A stretch of 64,000 nt of DNA from an uncultured Dehalococcoidia bacterium (GTDB lineage: Bacteria > Chloroflexota > Dehalococcoidia > Lucifugimonadales > UBA3495). Shown here in pieces: positions 17,414 through 26,624 of this stretch; the stretch's first letter is position 1; each line of letters starts with the position of its first letter. The notes under the pieces were generated by a model. The model was not told the DNA's origin and ran no database searches. It saw only the letters and a program-made list of their open reading frames with translations. The stretch spans positions 2,468,091-2,532,090 of the forward strand of contig CATQHB010000002.1 of assembly GCA_958295765.1 (NCBI GenBank). The letters run 5' to 3'. The position numbers and the translations under genes were made by a program.

Positions 17414-18808
17414 TTAAGCGTACTGGTAGTCCCGCAGGGAGACAATCAGTTGCAACAGTTCGGAAACCCGCTGGGTGGAGGCGGCCGTGTCGTCGCCCCA
17501 GGTGAGGTTGCCGCCGGGGTTGGCATGGTCCAGCAGTTCCTGGCGGGTGTCCGCGTTCACTTCCAGCGGCCCCATCAGATCCAGGCAGGTATCCACAAAC
17601 TGCTCCGGCGTAGCGTCGCCGTCGGCCCGGAGCCGGTTAATCATATTTTGCACGCCGGGGCGGGACACGTCGCCCACCATATCGGCGGTAAAGTTGATCC
17701 GGCGCATCAGCGAGCCGCTGTTAATCCACTCGGCGCCGGTATGCCAACCCTCCACGCTGGGCGGGTTGAGCAAATCCTGGCCCATATAGTTGGGCTGGCG
17801 GGACAGGTCGCCGATGCCGGGGGCCGGGAAGTCGGAACCACCCACCAGTTTCAGGGTGCCTACCACCACCTCCGCCGGACTTTTCAGCTTGGCAAACCGG
17901 GCGTTCTTGAAAAAGTCGGAGTTGAACAGCACCCGCAGGGTGGCGCGGATGTCATAGCCCGATTCGATAAAGGCATCGGCCAAGGCGTCAATGGCGTCCT
18001 CGTCCACCGGCGGGGTAACAGCCCAGGCGGGAACCTGCGCCTCGTCAGCCACGAAATAGTTATACAGGTGGCGGGCGATAAAGGTGGCGGTGGCCGGATG
18101 CTGGCAGACGATCTCGATTATGTCGTCGCCGTTGAGGTTGCCGGTCTCGCCCAGGAAGGTCTTTTCCCCGTTGTCGTGGTCTTCCGGGCGATAGACGAAA
18201 CTCCAGTCGTGGCGTCCCAGAGGGCCGCGGGGCAGCTTGGGTTCGATAGTCCAGCCGGTAAAGGCCCGGGAACACTCCCGCACGTCCACCTCGGTATAGT
18301 TGCCCACGCCCATGCTGAACAGTTCCAGCAGTTCCCGGCCCCAGTTCTCGTTGACCGCCTCGGCATGGTTCTCGCAGTTATCCAGCCAGTAAATCATCGC
18401 CGGGTTCTTGGCGACCTCCAGGAGCAACTCCTTATAGTTGCCCATACCCTTCTCGCGGAAGAGGGTAACCATATTCTGGATTTCGTCGTAGTGGTCAACC
18501 TTGGAGACGCCGGTGGCGAAGAGGTGATGCCAGAAGAGGGTCATCTTCTCTTCCAGGGGGCGGCGGGTGTTAATCATAAACCAGAGCCACTCGGCGGCGC
18601 CCATACCGGGCAGGGTGCCGGGACGCCAGGTCCAGGGCTGGTAGCGCATCATCTCAAAGCGGTCCAGGGCTTCCTCCTGGGGATTAAGCAGTTCCTCGAC
18701 GGTGGCCTCATACCCCTGGGCGGCGCGGGCCTCCAGTTCCTCGCGGGTGGCGCCAAAACCGGCGCGGCGCATCAGGTGGGCCATCAAGGCTATATCCTGG
18801 TTTGACAT
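17414..18808 (-). CDS. DUF1800 family protein
   Basis: A 464-residue DUF1800 protein. Hallmarks are the N-terminal HLMRRAGFGATREELEA, then MTLFWHHLFATG, NENWGRELLELFSMGVGNYTE, REFTGW-like CSRAFTGWTIEP and the C-terminal PPSVEGWHTGAEWINSGSL. The ATG with GAGGAGG upstream was preferred to an ATG six codons earlier. It probably forms an operon with the DUF1501 gene after a 90-base gap. The pair is conserved in many phyla with unknown function. No signal peptide was seen. Confidence 0.9.
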   Translation of the reverse strand: MSNQDIALMAHLMRRAGFGATREELEARAAQGYEATVEELLNPQEEALDRFEMMRYQPWTWRPGTLPGMGAAEWLWFMINTRRPLEEKMTLFWHHLFATGVSKVDHYDEIQNMVTLFREKGMGNYKELLLEVAKNPAMIYWLDNCENHAEAVNENWGRELLELFSMGVGNYTEVDVRECSRAFTGWTIEPKLPRGPLGRHDWSFVYRPEDHDNGEKTFLGETGNLNGDDIIEIVCQHPATATFIARHLYNYFVADEAQVPAWAVTPPVDEDAIDALADAFIESGYDIRATLRVLFNSDFFKNARFAKLKSPAEVVVGTLKLVGGSDFPAPGIGDLSRQPNYMGQDLLNPPSVEGWHTGAEWINSGSLMRRINFTADMVGDVSRPGVQNMINRLRADGDATPEQFVDTCLDLMGPLEVNADTRQELLDHANPGGNLTWGDDTAASTQRVSELLQLIVSLRDYQYA

Positions 18809-18986
18809 TACCCTTCCTCCTCTCAATTAAAGCTGAACATCCTTTTATGCCGGTAAGCGTCCGTTCCCGGCAAACCGTCCGGCAAGCTCACCAGAGCCTG
18901 GTCGAACCGTTGTCTGAAACGAACCGTTATAGATTGCCCGCATTATCCGCTACCCACAGGGGGGTTGTCAATTGCGGGCCACTGCC

Positions 18987-19700
18987 TCAGGCGAAAACCC
19001 CCAGGGGGTTGAGGGAGCGGGGAACATCGGTAACGTCCATTTGCTCCTTCCGTTTCATATACCCCACCACCGCGTAGGTAATCGGCGTGGCGGCGGCTTC
19101 GTAGAGTATCTTGGTAATCCACTGGAAAATCGCCGCGCTCAACACCTGCGCGCCGCTCCAGTCGCCGAACACGCCAAAGGCGATGGAGATGAAAATGAAG
19201 GAGTCCAGCCCCTGGCCCACCACCGTGGAGCCGATGGTGCGCACCCACAGGTAACGGCCTCCCATCTTATACTTCAGCAGGGCCAGCACCGTGGAGTTGG
19301 CGAACTCCCCCACCAGGTAGGCCACAAAGGAGGCCAGCAGAATCCCCGGAACCTGGCCCAGGATACGGCCATACGAACCCTGTTCCTCCGGCGACCAGAA
19401 GGGCGCGCCCGGAATAATCCCGGTCAGCCAGAGGGCCACCACCACCAGCAGATTGGCCCCGAAGCCCAGCCAGATTACCCCCCGGGCAATCCGAAAGCCG
19501 TAAACCTCGGTCAGCACGTCGCCGACGATGTAGCTGACCGGAAAGATAATTATCGACGCCGGCAGCACCACCGCGGCGCTGCCGAGAAACACAAAGGGCA
19601 GGTTGAGCAGTTGGATCGGCTTGACCGCAATGATGTTGGAGGTAATCAGTACGGTTATAAACAGAGCCAGGACAATGATAAAACTGCCGGAAAACTTCAT
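18987..19700 (-). CDS. yhhQ: Queuosine precursor transporter (YhhQ/QPTR family)
   Basis: A 237-residue membrane protein with about six hydrophobic segments. Family motifs include SNIIAVKPIQLL, IIFPVSYIVGDVLTEVYGF, FVAYLVGEFANS and TIGSTVVGQGLDSFIFI. YhhQ proteins import queuine precursors (preQ0/preQ1). The start has GAGGAAG six bases upstream. It begins seven bases after the end of queF on the same strand, so salvage and reduction of preQ0 are encoded together. A degenerate family A fragment lies in the ~180-base gap beyond its 3' end, before the DUF1800 gene. Confidence 0.92.
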   Translation of the reverse strand: MKFSGSFIIVLALFITVLITSNIIAVKPIQLLNLPFVFLGSAAVVLPASIIIFPVSYIVGDVLTEVYGFRIARGVIWLGFGANLLVVVALWLTGIIPGAPFWSPEEQGSYGRILGQVPGILLASFVAYLVGEFANSTVLALLKYKMGGRYLWVRTIGSTVVGQGLDSFIFISIAFGVFGDWSGAQVLSAAIFQWITKILYEAAATPITYAVVGYMKRKEQMDVTDVPRSLNPLGVFA

Positions 19701-19707
19701 CGCTTCC

Positions 19708-20172
19708 TCACGCCAGCCCCTCACCCCGACCCTTTCTCTGCGGGGCCGGGGCTGCGGGCGGATACTCCACCGATACGGAGGTATGGATACCGCCCCGTAC
19801 CTTATAGTCCAGGGTAACTTTCATCCGGCGGGGTTGGCAGCAGGCGGCCAGGTCTTTCAGGATGCGGTTGGCGGCGTGTTCCTGCACGATGCCCACGTCC
19901 CGAAAGGACAGCAGGTAATACTTGAGGGATTTAAGCTCGAGGCAGCTAGGCCCCGGCACGTAGGTCAGGTACAGCGTCCCGTAGTCGGGCAAGCCGGTCC
20001 AGGGGCAAACGGCGGTGAACTCGTCGGTATCTATGGAAATCTCCGACTCCTGCTCCGGGTACTCATAGGCAAAGGCCAGCAGGCAGCCGGCGTCAATGGC
20101 CGCCTCCGGGCGCACCTCCACCTGCCGCTCCAGGGTTTCGTACTGCTCCTTCAATTCGGGGATGGTTGCCAT
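19708..20172 (-). CDS. queF: NADPH-dependent 7-cyano-7-deazaguanine reductase QueF
   Basis: A 154-residue unimodular QueF, which reduces preQ0 to preQ1 in queuosine synthesis. The active-site block reads FTAVCPWTGLPDYGTLYLTY, with the catalytic Cys and following Asp. LELKSLKYYLLSFRDVGIVQE then provides the substrate-binding Glu and lysines. The start ATG has AGGGACGGA upstream. The last 17 residues (PPAAPAPQRKGRGEGLA) are encoded by a CCTCACCCCGACCC-type repeat, so the natural C-terminus has been replaced or extended by repeat sequence. Confidence 0.93.
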   Translation of the reverse strand: MATIPELKEQYETLERQVEVRPEAAIDAGCLLAFAYEYPEQESEISIDTDEFTAVCPWTGLPDYGTLYLTYVPGPSCLELKSLKYYLLSFRDVGIVQEHAANRILKDLAACCQPRRMKVTLDYKVRGGIHTSVSVEYPPAAPAPQRKGRGEGLA

Positions 20173-20460
20173 TCCGTCCCTGGCCTCCATTATTGTAATT
20201 GTATTGGGTATTGGACAGGTTATTTTACCATAGAGACCGGCAGAACGCAGGGCAATGACCTTCTCCATCAGGCCAATCGCAGCATAAACCTGCCAGAATA
20301 AACAACCCGTCATCCCGGCATAAGCCCGTCATCCCGGCATAAACTCGTCATTCCGGCGCCGGCCCGAACCGGGAACGGCCCGGCCTACTGACATTTGGGC
20401 CAAGACAGGCCCGACTCCGGCCCGGTACAATGTTGCCAAAGCCGGGGAGGTGATGGTACA

Positions 20461-20910
20461 TTGCAAGATAATCAATCCGGTCAAACGCCCGGTCAAACGC
20501 GCCCGTCCCGGGAAAGCATCTGGAGCATCCCCCGGCACCTGCGCTGCTGGTACGCCGGGGTCTTCATCCTCCAGTATTTCAGCTTCCTGGGGCTGACCAT
20601 CTGGGAAAAGGTACAACAGCAGCAGCTTGGGGCAGACCTGGCCGAAATGGTACTGACGGCCAACCGGGGCATGGGCCCCCACATCCCCAACATAGTAGCA
20701 AGCGCCTACGTCATAGTGGAGGGAATCATGCTGGCAGAATGGCTAAGAGAATGGGACCAGCGCCGGGTAGAAAAAGCCCGGGAGGAAGAGCGCCGGCTAT
20801 GGCAAGCCTGGTACGAGCGCCAGCAGGCCGCCTTCCGTGAAGGCAAACCCTTTAACGAACCGCCCCCGTCCGGCCCGGCGTCCGACGCCAACAGCAGGAA
20901 CGGCCAGTAA
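20461..20910 (+). CDS. Hypothetical single-pass membrane protein with coiled coil
   Basis: A 149-residue protein starting most plausibly at a TTG with GGGGAGGTG upstream. One hydrophobic helix (WYAGVFILQYFSFLGLTIWE, about 29-48) is followed by a second weak hydrophobic stretch. A highly charged helix comes next (WDQRRVEKAREEERRLWQAW), then a Pro/Ser tail. No known family. It reads away from queF and is followed by family C repeats. Confidence 0.6.
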   Translation: MQDNQSGQTPGQTRPSRESIWSIPRHLRCWYAGVFILQYFSFLGLTIWEKVQQQQLGADLAEMVLTANRGMGPHIPNIVASAYVIVEGIMLAEWLREWDQRRVEKAREEERRLWQAWYERQQAAFREGKPFNEPPPSGPASDANSRNGQ

Positions 20911-20935
20911 CAACTTACCTCAGGGAGCACGGGGT

Positions 20936-21020
20936 AATTCCACGAAGGAACACGAAGTTACACGAATAAATAAAACCTGAAAAACCCCCTTTCGTGCCCC
21001 TTCGTGTCCTTCGTGGAATT
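20936..21020. repeat. Family C inverted repeat (CACGAAGG type)
   Basis: AATTCCACGAAGGAACACGA on the left is mirrored by TCGTGTCCTTCGTGGAATT on the right, with CCCCTTCGTG units between. Related CTTCGTGCCCCTTCGTGGA units occur at 25319, 25480, 26625 and 33706. Confidence 0.85.
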
Positions 21021-21034
21021 AAAAGGCAACAGCA

Positions 21035-21063
21035 AACCCCCCGCCCTTTATAGGCGGGGGGTT
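21035..21063 (-). terminator. Strong GC hairpin downstream of the collagen-like gene
   Basis: AACCCCCCGCC and GGCGGGGGGTT form 11-base arms around a 7-base loop. Read on the minus strand it is followed by TTTGCTGTTG, a weak U-tract, so it probably ends the surface-protein transcripts arriving from the right. Confidence 0.55.
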
Positions 21064-21167
21064 GGTTTCAGGTGGTTGTTATGGGGTTGGGTTCCTGGGT
21101 TCCGTGCCTTGGCTTGGCTTGCCTTGCCGTTTGGCCCTCAGGTCAGGCTTGTGGCCTGGCCCCTGGG

Positions 21168-21893
21168 TTAGCGGCGGGGCATTACGAAGGGCAGGGCTAC
21201 CGCCAGGACCACCGCCACGATGGCGATGATGATGGCAATCAGGCCGGTGGTGCCGCTGGCGTTGACGCCGGCCGCTCCGGCCGGGCCAGGCCCGCCAGCC
21301 GCACCGTCGGCGCCAGCCGCGCCGTCAGCGCCGGCCGGGCCTTGCGGCCCCTGCGCCCCGGCATCGCCCTGAGGGCCAATCGGCCCCCGCGCGCCCATAT
21401 CACCCGCCGGGCCAGCCGCGCCGTCAGCGCCCGCCGGACCCGCCGGCCCCTGGGCGCCCCGGGCGCCCGCAGCCCCCGCCGGGCCTCGTTCACCCGCCGG
21501 GCCTTGTTCACCCGCCGGACCCGCCGGGCCAGCCTCACCCTGCACCGTCGCCTGGGTGGTGGCCGACAGGTTGAACCCGGTCTGAATCTCCCCGGAAGTC
21601 CAACTCGGCTGGGTCTGGTCCGCCGTTACTATGCCAATCTTAAAGGAAACCGGTCCGGACGAGCGGGACGCCTGGAGCGTAAAGCTCCCACCGGCTCCGG
21701 CGGTGGTCGAGCCGATTTGCGTGTCGCCGTCCCAGGCGGTTATGGGCGTACCCGCCACCGCCGTCTGTCCATTTACCACGGCCGTGCCTATGAATACGTG
21801 AGGCGGCGCCTCTTGGGCCAACGCCGTCATCGGCAGCGCGGCCAGCATCGCCACTACCGCAAGCAGGGCCAGGATTCTACTGACTTTTGCCAT
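21168..21893 (-). CDS. Exported collagen-like protein with C-terminal membrane anchor
   Basis: A 241-residue surface protein. A signal peptide ([21 protein letters not shown]) precedes a ~80-residue beta module, starting [12 protein letters not shown] and containing GTPITAWDG. The module also occurs twice in the 355-residue protein at 32.5 kb. Residues ~118-215 are collagen-like Gly-X-Y repeats ([20 protein letters not shown]). The C-terminus is a hydrophobic helix ([20 protein letters not shown]) ending in Arg-Arg, a likely membrane anchor. The start has AGGAGG upstream. It lies 89 bases downstream of the 955-residue surface protein on the same strand. Confidence 0.85.
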   Translation of the reverse strand: MAKVSRILALLAVVAMLAALPMTALAQEAPPHVFIGTAVVNGQTAVAGTPITAWDGDTQIGSTTAGAGGSFTLQASRSSGPVSFKIGIVTADQTQPSWTSGEIQTGFNLSATTQATVQGEAGPAGPAGEQGPAGERGPAGAAGARGAQGPAGPAGADGAAGPAGDMGARGPIGPQGDAGAQGPQGPAGADGAAGADGAAGGPGPAGAAGVNASGTTGLIAIIIAIVAVVLAVALPFVMPRR

Positions 21894-21982
21894 TGATTCC
21901 TCCTATCAGTGTGTTCAGGGATGGGGTGCGCCCGCTCCCTTTACCTACGAACCGGGAGCGGGCGCGGTTTCCTGGCCTTGTC

Positions 21983-24850
21983 TTACCAGACGATCTGGTT
22001 CCAGCAGTTCCCGCTCACGCAGGTCATGTTCCGGGTCTCGCCGTTCAGGATGGCTTCGGTAGTGGCGCTGACCAGTACCCAGTAGGTCTCGCCGGCTATG
22101 AAGTTAGCCTGAGAGCTGGCATCCCCGGCTGCCGGGTCGTAGAAGGTCCATTCCTTGTTGTCGTTGTTGAAGTGGAAGGAGCGGACGAAGGCATCGCCCA
22201 GGTTCTCCACCGCCTCAGCCGACGGGGTGATGTCTCCGGCGTTGATGCCGGAAGGCGTTACCGTGAAGCCGATGCTGGCGGTGGTGCCGCTCACCCGCAC
22301 TTCAATGGTCTGAATACCGTTGTCCAGGCCGGGGACGGTGATGTCAAACTCCAGCGCGCCCTGGGCGTCGGTGGAAGGCGCAGGCGAAGGAGTTACCTCG
22401 ATGGAGCCTACGTTCACTTCCTGCACCGGCACATAAGCCTTGAAGCCCTGACCGGTGATGCTTACCTGGGTGCCGGCCGGCCCACTGTCGGCGGAGAGGC
22501 TGATGGCCCCTTCCGGCACGCTGTGGGTTACGGTGGTTACCACGCTGACATCATTATCGTCCTCGAAGGTTACCTTCACCGTGTTGGTCGAGGGAATCCC
22601 CGCCCCGGTGGGAATCCGCAACTCCGCCTCGAAGCGTCCGCTGGCGTCCGGCGTCGCGGTTACCGTGGTTTCGCTGTTGTTGTCGGCAGTATAGGTGATT
22701 ACCACGTTGAAACTGCTGCCGTCATCGTTCTTGCTGGGGAAGTTCTCCCCCCGCACCACGGCCAGCGTCCCTACCCGACTGGTCTCCGGCGTGATGGTTA
22801 CCAACCGGGCCGGGAAGTTAAGCTCAAAGGTGCCGGAGCGTTCCGCCGAGTCGGTTACCCGGACGGTCTGGCTGCCCTCGGCGGTGGTGGAACTGTCCAG
22901 GGGCAGGTCCACCGAAGCGGACCAGTTGCCGCCGTTGTCCACATCCACGTCCTTGTTGCCGTTGATGCGGCTGCTGGAGATGTCCTGCCCGCCGATGGCG
23001 ATGGTATTGATAGTCTCACCGGCGGTGAAGCCAGTGCCTACCAGGTTCACCTTCTGGTTGGGTACTACGCTGTCCGGCGTCGCCTGGATGACCGGCCCAG
23101 TGATGGTTACCGTCGTGTTGGCGTCATCATTCGCCGATTCAACCAGCAGGTCCTGCTGACCTTCCGGCGCCCAGTCGGGAATCGTCATCCGGAAGTTGAG
23201 GTCGCCGGTGTCGGGTACGTTCGGCAAGCCGGTGTCCAGCACAACCCGACGGGCCAGCTTAACACTGGTCAGGCGTTCGTTAGCGAAATCGGTCAGCTGA
23301 ATCTGGATGGTATCGCCGGGCCGGCCCCCCGCCGGAGTAGCGGTGATGGAGGACTTCAGCTCGAACTTCTGGTCATCGTCTTCCGTCGTGCTGGCCTTGT
23401 TGTTGCGGCCATCCACTGCGTTGACGAAGTTGTCCCCCCGCTCGAAGGGCGGGTTGGTGATTTCGAAGGTACATTCGCCGATGTCGGCGCCGCTCACGGT
23501 GACCGCACAGAGGTCAAACTCCGTCTGGTCCCGAGTGCCGTTCTTGTTTTCGTCCAGGTAGAAGGTCAGCGTGGTTCCGTTCTTGAAACCCTTGCCGGTA
23601 GCGGTAACCATGTCGCCCCGGCTGCCGTCTTCCTCGCTCAGCTCGACCACTCGATCAATGTCGGTGTCGAGGGCGCTAATGCCGGTGACTTCGATTTCAT
23701 CGTAGTTCCCGCCTTCGGAGGGGTTGCGCACTCCCGCCGCCTGGCGGATGGTCACCACAACCACGTCACCGGCAGCAATACCGGTCTTGGGCGGATCGTC
23801 ATCACCGTCCAGGTCGGGGAGCGTGAGCCGGATTTTCTCACCGCTGACCGAGACGTCGTCCGGATTCAGAGCATCGCAGGGACTGCTGGTAGCCGCTCCG
23901 CAGATGTTCTTAACCAGCCTGATGGATATGTCATCGGTGCTAATGGAGGTGGGGACGTCGAAGTCGGTCAGCTCAATGGTCAGTTCGTCCTCACCACTGG
24001 TGAAAGCCTGGCTAGGCGAAAAGTTCACTCTGTACCAGGTGTTTGAGCCAGGCGTAGCGCTGCCCTTGGTAAACGTGCTCGGATGAGTCGGCGACGAATC
24101 CACCCCAAGGGGAGACCCTGACGCCGACGGAACGCTTCCGGCTACTGGGCGCACCCGGAACCGGTACGTCTGCGCGGAGTCCAAGCCGGTTACGGTGAAT
24201 TCGCGGGCACTCGCGGGGATGGGGTCTCCGGCGCTGTCGGTAATATCCCTCCAGTCAAGCCAAACCGGCCCCGGAGCCTCCGAGAAATACTGCCACTTGG
24301 TTGCCGCCGAGCCAGATCCCTGCACCCAAGTCCACTCCAACTTCATTGTGCCAGGGCCCGGTGTCTGCTTAAAAGTAGCAACCGCAGCCGGGGGGGTGTT
24401 AGCCGTCCCGCGAACAACTGCGGTACGAGAACCTCTGATTTCAGTGTTCGCAGCGCCACCGGCAGCGGAACGGGCTGCCGCTTGGAACTGATGCTCTACG
24501 CCGTTGGCCACGGTAAAGGTATGGGTCAGACCGGCGCTAAGCAACGATTTCTCTGTCCAGGCGCCAAAACCGCCGTCAACGTCCCCATACCGATAAAACC
24601 ACACAGTAGAGGCATCGGTTCCTTCGAGACCGTTCAAGGCGTAGGTTATCGTTATTTCGCCGTTGCCTCCCTGAGCCGTCAAGGTGGGGGTAGTAGTACC
24701 CTGACCGCGGAACGTTTCGCCGTCCACGTTGACCACCGGCTCCCCGCCAGCGAAGGCCGGGTTGGTCAGGCCAACCGCGCCAATCACGACGGCGAAGGCC
24801 AGGGCAACCACCACGGCCAAGCCAATCAATGGGGTAAATCTTTCTGCCAT
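21983..24850 (-). CDS. Large exported Ig/IPT-like repeat protein with CWN-x-IVW C-terminal domain
   Basis: A 955-residue protein with an N-terminal signal sequence (LIGLAVVVALAFAVVIGAVG, cleavage probably after NPAFA). A fibronectin-III-like domain lies around 160-250, followed by a chain of Ig/IPT-type beta domains. These are marked by GDMVTATGKGFKNGTTLTFY, VVPNQKVNLVGTGFTAGE, RVGTLAVVRGENFPSKNDDG and PAGTQVSITGQGFKAYVPV. The last ~71 residues form a domain shared with three neighbours, ending in two Cys and CWNQIVW at the exact C-terminus. AAGGAGAGG precedes the start. It is likely a cell-surface or S-layer-type adhesin. Confidence 0.85.
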   Translation of the reverse strand: MAERFTPLIGLAVVVALAFAVVIGAVGLTNPAFAGGEPVVNVDGETFRGQGTTTPTLTAQGGNGEITITYALNGLEGTDASTVWFYRYGDVDGGFGAWTEKSLLSAGLTHTFTVANGVEHQFQAAARSAAGGAANTEIRGSRTAVVRGTANTPPAAVATFKQTPGPGTMKLEWTWVQGSGSAATKWQYFSEAPGPVWLDWRDITDSAGDPIPASAREFTVTGLDSAQTYRFRVRPVAGSVPSASGSPLGVDSSPTHPSTFTKGSATPGSNTWYRVNFSPSQAFTSGEDELTIELTDFDVPTSISTDDISIRLVKNICGAATSSPCDALNPDDVSVSGEKIRLTLPDLDGDDDPPKTGIAAGDVVVVTIRQAAGVRNPSEGGNYDEIEVTGISALDTDIDRVVELSEEDGSRGDMVTATGKGFKNGTTLTFYLDENKNGTRDQTEFDLCAVTVSGADIGECTFEITNPPFERGDNFVNAVDGRNNKASTTEDDDQKFELKSSITATPAGGRPGDTIQIQLTDFANERLTSVKLARRVVLDTGLPNVPDTGDLNFRMTIPDWAPEGQQDLLVESANDDANTTVTITGPVIQATPDSVVPNQKVNLVGTGFTAGETINTIAIGGQDISSSRINGNKDVDVDNGGNWSASVDLPLDSSTTAEGSQTVRVTDSAERSGTFELNFPARLVTITPETSRVGTLAVVRGENFPSKNDDGSSFNVVITYTADNNSETTVTATPDASGRFEAELRIPTGAGIPSTNTVKVTFEDDNDVSVVTTVTHSVPEGAISLSADSGPAGTQVSITGQGFKAYVPVQEVNVGSIEVTPSPAPSTDAQGALEFDITVPGLDNGIQTIEVRVSGTTASIGFTVTPSGINAGDITPSAEAVENLGDAFVRSFHFNNDNKEWTFYDPAAGDASSQANFIAGETYWVLVSATTEAILNGETRNMTCVSGNCWNQIVW

Positions 24851-24915
24851 AAAAACCTCTCCTTATAAATGGGGTATGCCCAATGGTAACGGCGCAAGTA
24901 TTACGCCAGTGTTAC

Positions 24916-25028
24916 GAATTAAGAATTGAGAATTAAGAATCAGGAATTGCGGCGGGTGGTTTCAGGTTGGTATCGACCGGAGGGGCGCAATTCTCAATTG
25001 ATAATTCTTAATTCCTGATTCGCAATTA
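24916..25028. repeat. Family D AT-rich inverted repeat
   Basis: GAATTAAGAATTGAGAATTA and its mirror TCTCAATTGATAATTCTTAA flank a GC-rich centre. Comparable AT-rich palindromes occur at 29205, 31678 and 57721. The rest of the 674-base gap (24851-25524) holds repeats C, E and F and a GC-rich stretch around 25120-25200 with no supported gene. Confidence 0.82.
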
Positions 25029-25318
25029 ACCCCCCGTGGGGTCCAAGCGGTGGGAAATAATGATAAGTCCGACCATAACAACACCACCCATCCTTGACTT
25101 AACTTGCCTCGCTTTGCCTGGCCTTGCGGCCGGCGCCGGGAGTGGGGGCGGCGGTGCGCCTGGCCCGTCCCGGCCGGTTCCCCTCGGCCCAGCGTCAGGG
25201 AACCGCCAATGCAATGCCATTAGGTTTATCATTGCCAGGCGGGAAATGTCAAGGTATGGCAACAATATAAATCAGCATTTTAAGAAAAATATAAGAAAAG
25301 TTTCAGGGTTTCCAATTA

Positions 25319-25350
25319 TCCACGAAGGGGCACGAAGGGGCACGAAGGGT
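25319..25350. repeat. Family C tandem units
   Basis: Three near-identical CACGAAGGGG units in a row, the reverse complement of the CCCCTTCGTG units seen elsewhere. Confidence 0.8.
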
Positions 25351-25379
25351 TTTTTTAGTTATTGTTGTTATAAGCCAAT

Positions 25380-25407
25380 GTCATTCCGACCGGAGGGAGG
25401 AATCTAA
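25380..25407. repeat. Family E half-copy
   Basis: GTCATTCCGACCGGAGGGAGGAATCTAAA type sequence, one arm of the palindrome seen complete at 57797. Here it has no partner arm. Confidence 0.7.
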
Positions 25408-25452
25408 AATGCCGGGCTATTGGAGCGTTTCGGTTCCGGGGGAATGGTAATG

Positions 25453-25498
25453 GTAGGGGCGGGTTTATAACCCGCCCCTCTTCGTGCCCTTCGTGGAA
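25453..25498. repeat. Family F palindrome followed by a family C unit
   Basis: GTAGGGGCGGG-TTTATAA-CCCGCCCC is followed immediately by CTTCGTGCCCTTCGTGGAAA. It lies downstream of the LATK-repeat gene and might act as that gene's transcription end. Confidence 0.8.
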
Positions 25499-25524
25499 AA
25501 ACAACCCCGCTCATGGCCGGTGGT

Positions 25525-26046
25525 TCAGGAGATGAGGGGGCGGAACAGGGCCACCAGCATCCCGCCCAGGGCGACGATGGCGGTGAGGAGGGCGATGACG
25601 CTGGCAATCCCCCACTTGAACAAATCGTTCTTGGAATTGACAATTTCCAGCAGGACATTGGCGATGTCCAGCTTGGTCGCCAGGTTGTCGTTCAGGACGT
25701 GGGCATTGGCGATAGCGTGGTCAACGTAGTCTTTGGTCGCCAGGTTGGGGTTCAGGATGTGAGCGTTGGCGATGTCCGCTTTAGTCGCCAAGTTGTCGTT
25801 CAGGATGTGGGCGTTGGCAATGGAGTTGTCAACGTAGTCTTTGGTCGTCAGGTTGGGGTTCAGGACGTGGGCGTTGGCGATGGCGTGGTCAACGTCGGCT
25901 TTGGACGCCAGGTTGGCCAGGTCCCGGAACCGTTGGTAGGACATCAACTCGGCCTGTTGCCGGGTGAAGCCGGCCCCCAACATCTCCTTGATGGAGTGGT
26001 AAACGTCGGGGGACGTAGTTTGCGGTTGTCGTTCCTGCTGCTGCAT
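25525..26046 (-). CDS. Tandem LATK-repeat stalk protein with C-terminal anchor (DUF1640/CCDC90-like)
   Basis: A 173-residue protein resembling bacterial DUF1640/CCDC90-type trimeric coil proteins. The N-terminal head contains IKEMLGAGFTRQQAELMSYQ. The stalk consists of repeated IANAHVLNPNLTTKDYVDN/IANAHILNDNLATKAD units of 17-19 residues. The C-terminus has a membrane helix (WGIASVIALLTAIVALGGML). The head-stalk-anchor layout matches that family. The repeats are also visible at DNA level, so unit number may vary between strains. A paralogous head lies in the next gene upstream. Confidence 0.7.
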   Translation of the reverse strand: MQQQERQPQTTSPDVYHSIKEMLGAGFTRQQAELMSYQRFRDLANLASKADVDHAIANAHVLNPNLTTKDYVDNSIANAHILNDNLATKADIANAHILNPNLATKDYVDHAIANAHVLNDNLATKLDIANVLLEIVNSKNDLFKWGIASVIALLTAIVALGGMLVALFRPLIS

Positions 26047-26095
26047 AGGGGCATTATAACCGGGAAAGGACGGGCCGGCAAGGGGCGGGGAGTTG

Positions 26096-26494
26096 CTAAA
26101 GGTCGCCGCGCGCCCCGGTGAAAATAAGGCGCAAGGGGCTGCGTTGGGGATTGCTCGCCAGGCTGTATTGAATCATCTTTCCGTACATATCGGCCAGAAC
26201 CTCGGCCTGGGGCAGGGTGAAGTCGCCGTTGTCCGTCAGGTCATAGACAAACCGGGCGGTGTCAATGAACCGTATCGAGGCATCCATATTGATGTTGAAC
26301 AATCTGAGCTTGGCATAGACCAGCGTGGCGGCCTGCCGCTCGGTAAAGTCAACGTCCATTAACTCCTTGATGGCCCGGTAGGTATCATAGGGTATGATGT
26401 CGGGTACGGCGTAGGGGAGGGCGGCGTCTTGATGCCGCTGCAATTGCTCTTGCGGCTGCTCCGGTTGCGGTGGTTGTTGCGGTTGCGGTTGCAT
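26096..26494 (-). CDS. Hypothetical protein with the same head domain as the LATK-repeat protein
   Basis: A 132-residue protein beginning with a Gln/Pro-rich tail (QPQPQQPPQPEQPQEQLQ). Its central IKELMDVDFTERQAATLVYAKLR closely parallels the head of the neighbouring 173-residue protein, so the two are probably paralogs. The stalk repeats and membrane anchor are missing. Instead it carries a helical domain (FTLPQAEVLADMYGKMIQ). It lies on the same strand about 50 bases upstream. It could be a soluble partner. Confidence 0.6.
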   Translation of the reverse strand: MQPQPQQPPQPEQPQEQLQRHQDAALPYAVPDIIPYDTYRAIKELMDVDFTERQAATLVYAKLRLFNINMDASIRFIDTARFVYDLTDNGDFTLPQAEVLADMYGKMIQYSLASNPQRSPLRLIFTGARGDL

Positions 26495-26561
26495 AGGGCT
26501 ATTTTAGTTGACGGCAGCCGGGAGACGCAAGGGGGCCGGCGCAAACCTCAATAAACCCGCC

Positions 26562-26600
26562 TATACTTAAATAGTATATATATATATCGATAGTATATAC
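26562..26600. other. AT-only tract with alternating TA
   Basis: TATACTTAAATAGTATATAT continues as a TA run and ends in CGATAGTATATAC. It is strikingly AT-rich for this genome and lies in the divergent gap between the two head-domain genes and the 827-residue surface protein. It may be a promoter or UP-element region. No DnaA boxes were found. Confidence 0.5.
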
Positions 26601-26624
26601 ATCCCTTACCTTACTTATACTTAA

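Noticed and set aside
25026-25265. Short minus-strand open frame in the gap beside the 955-residue gene
   Set aside because: No ribosome binding site, proline/alanine-rich composition typical of noncoding G+C DNA, and it runs into a repeat.
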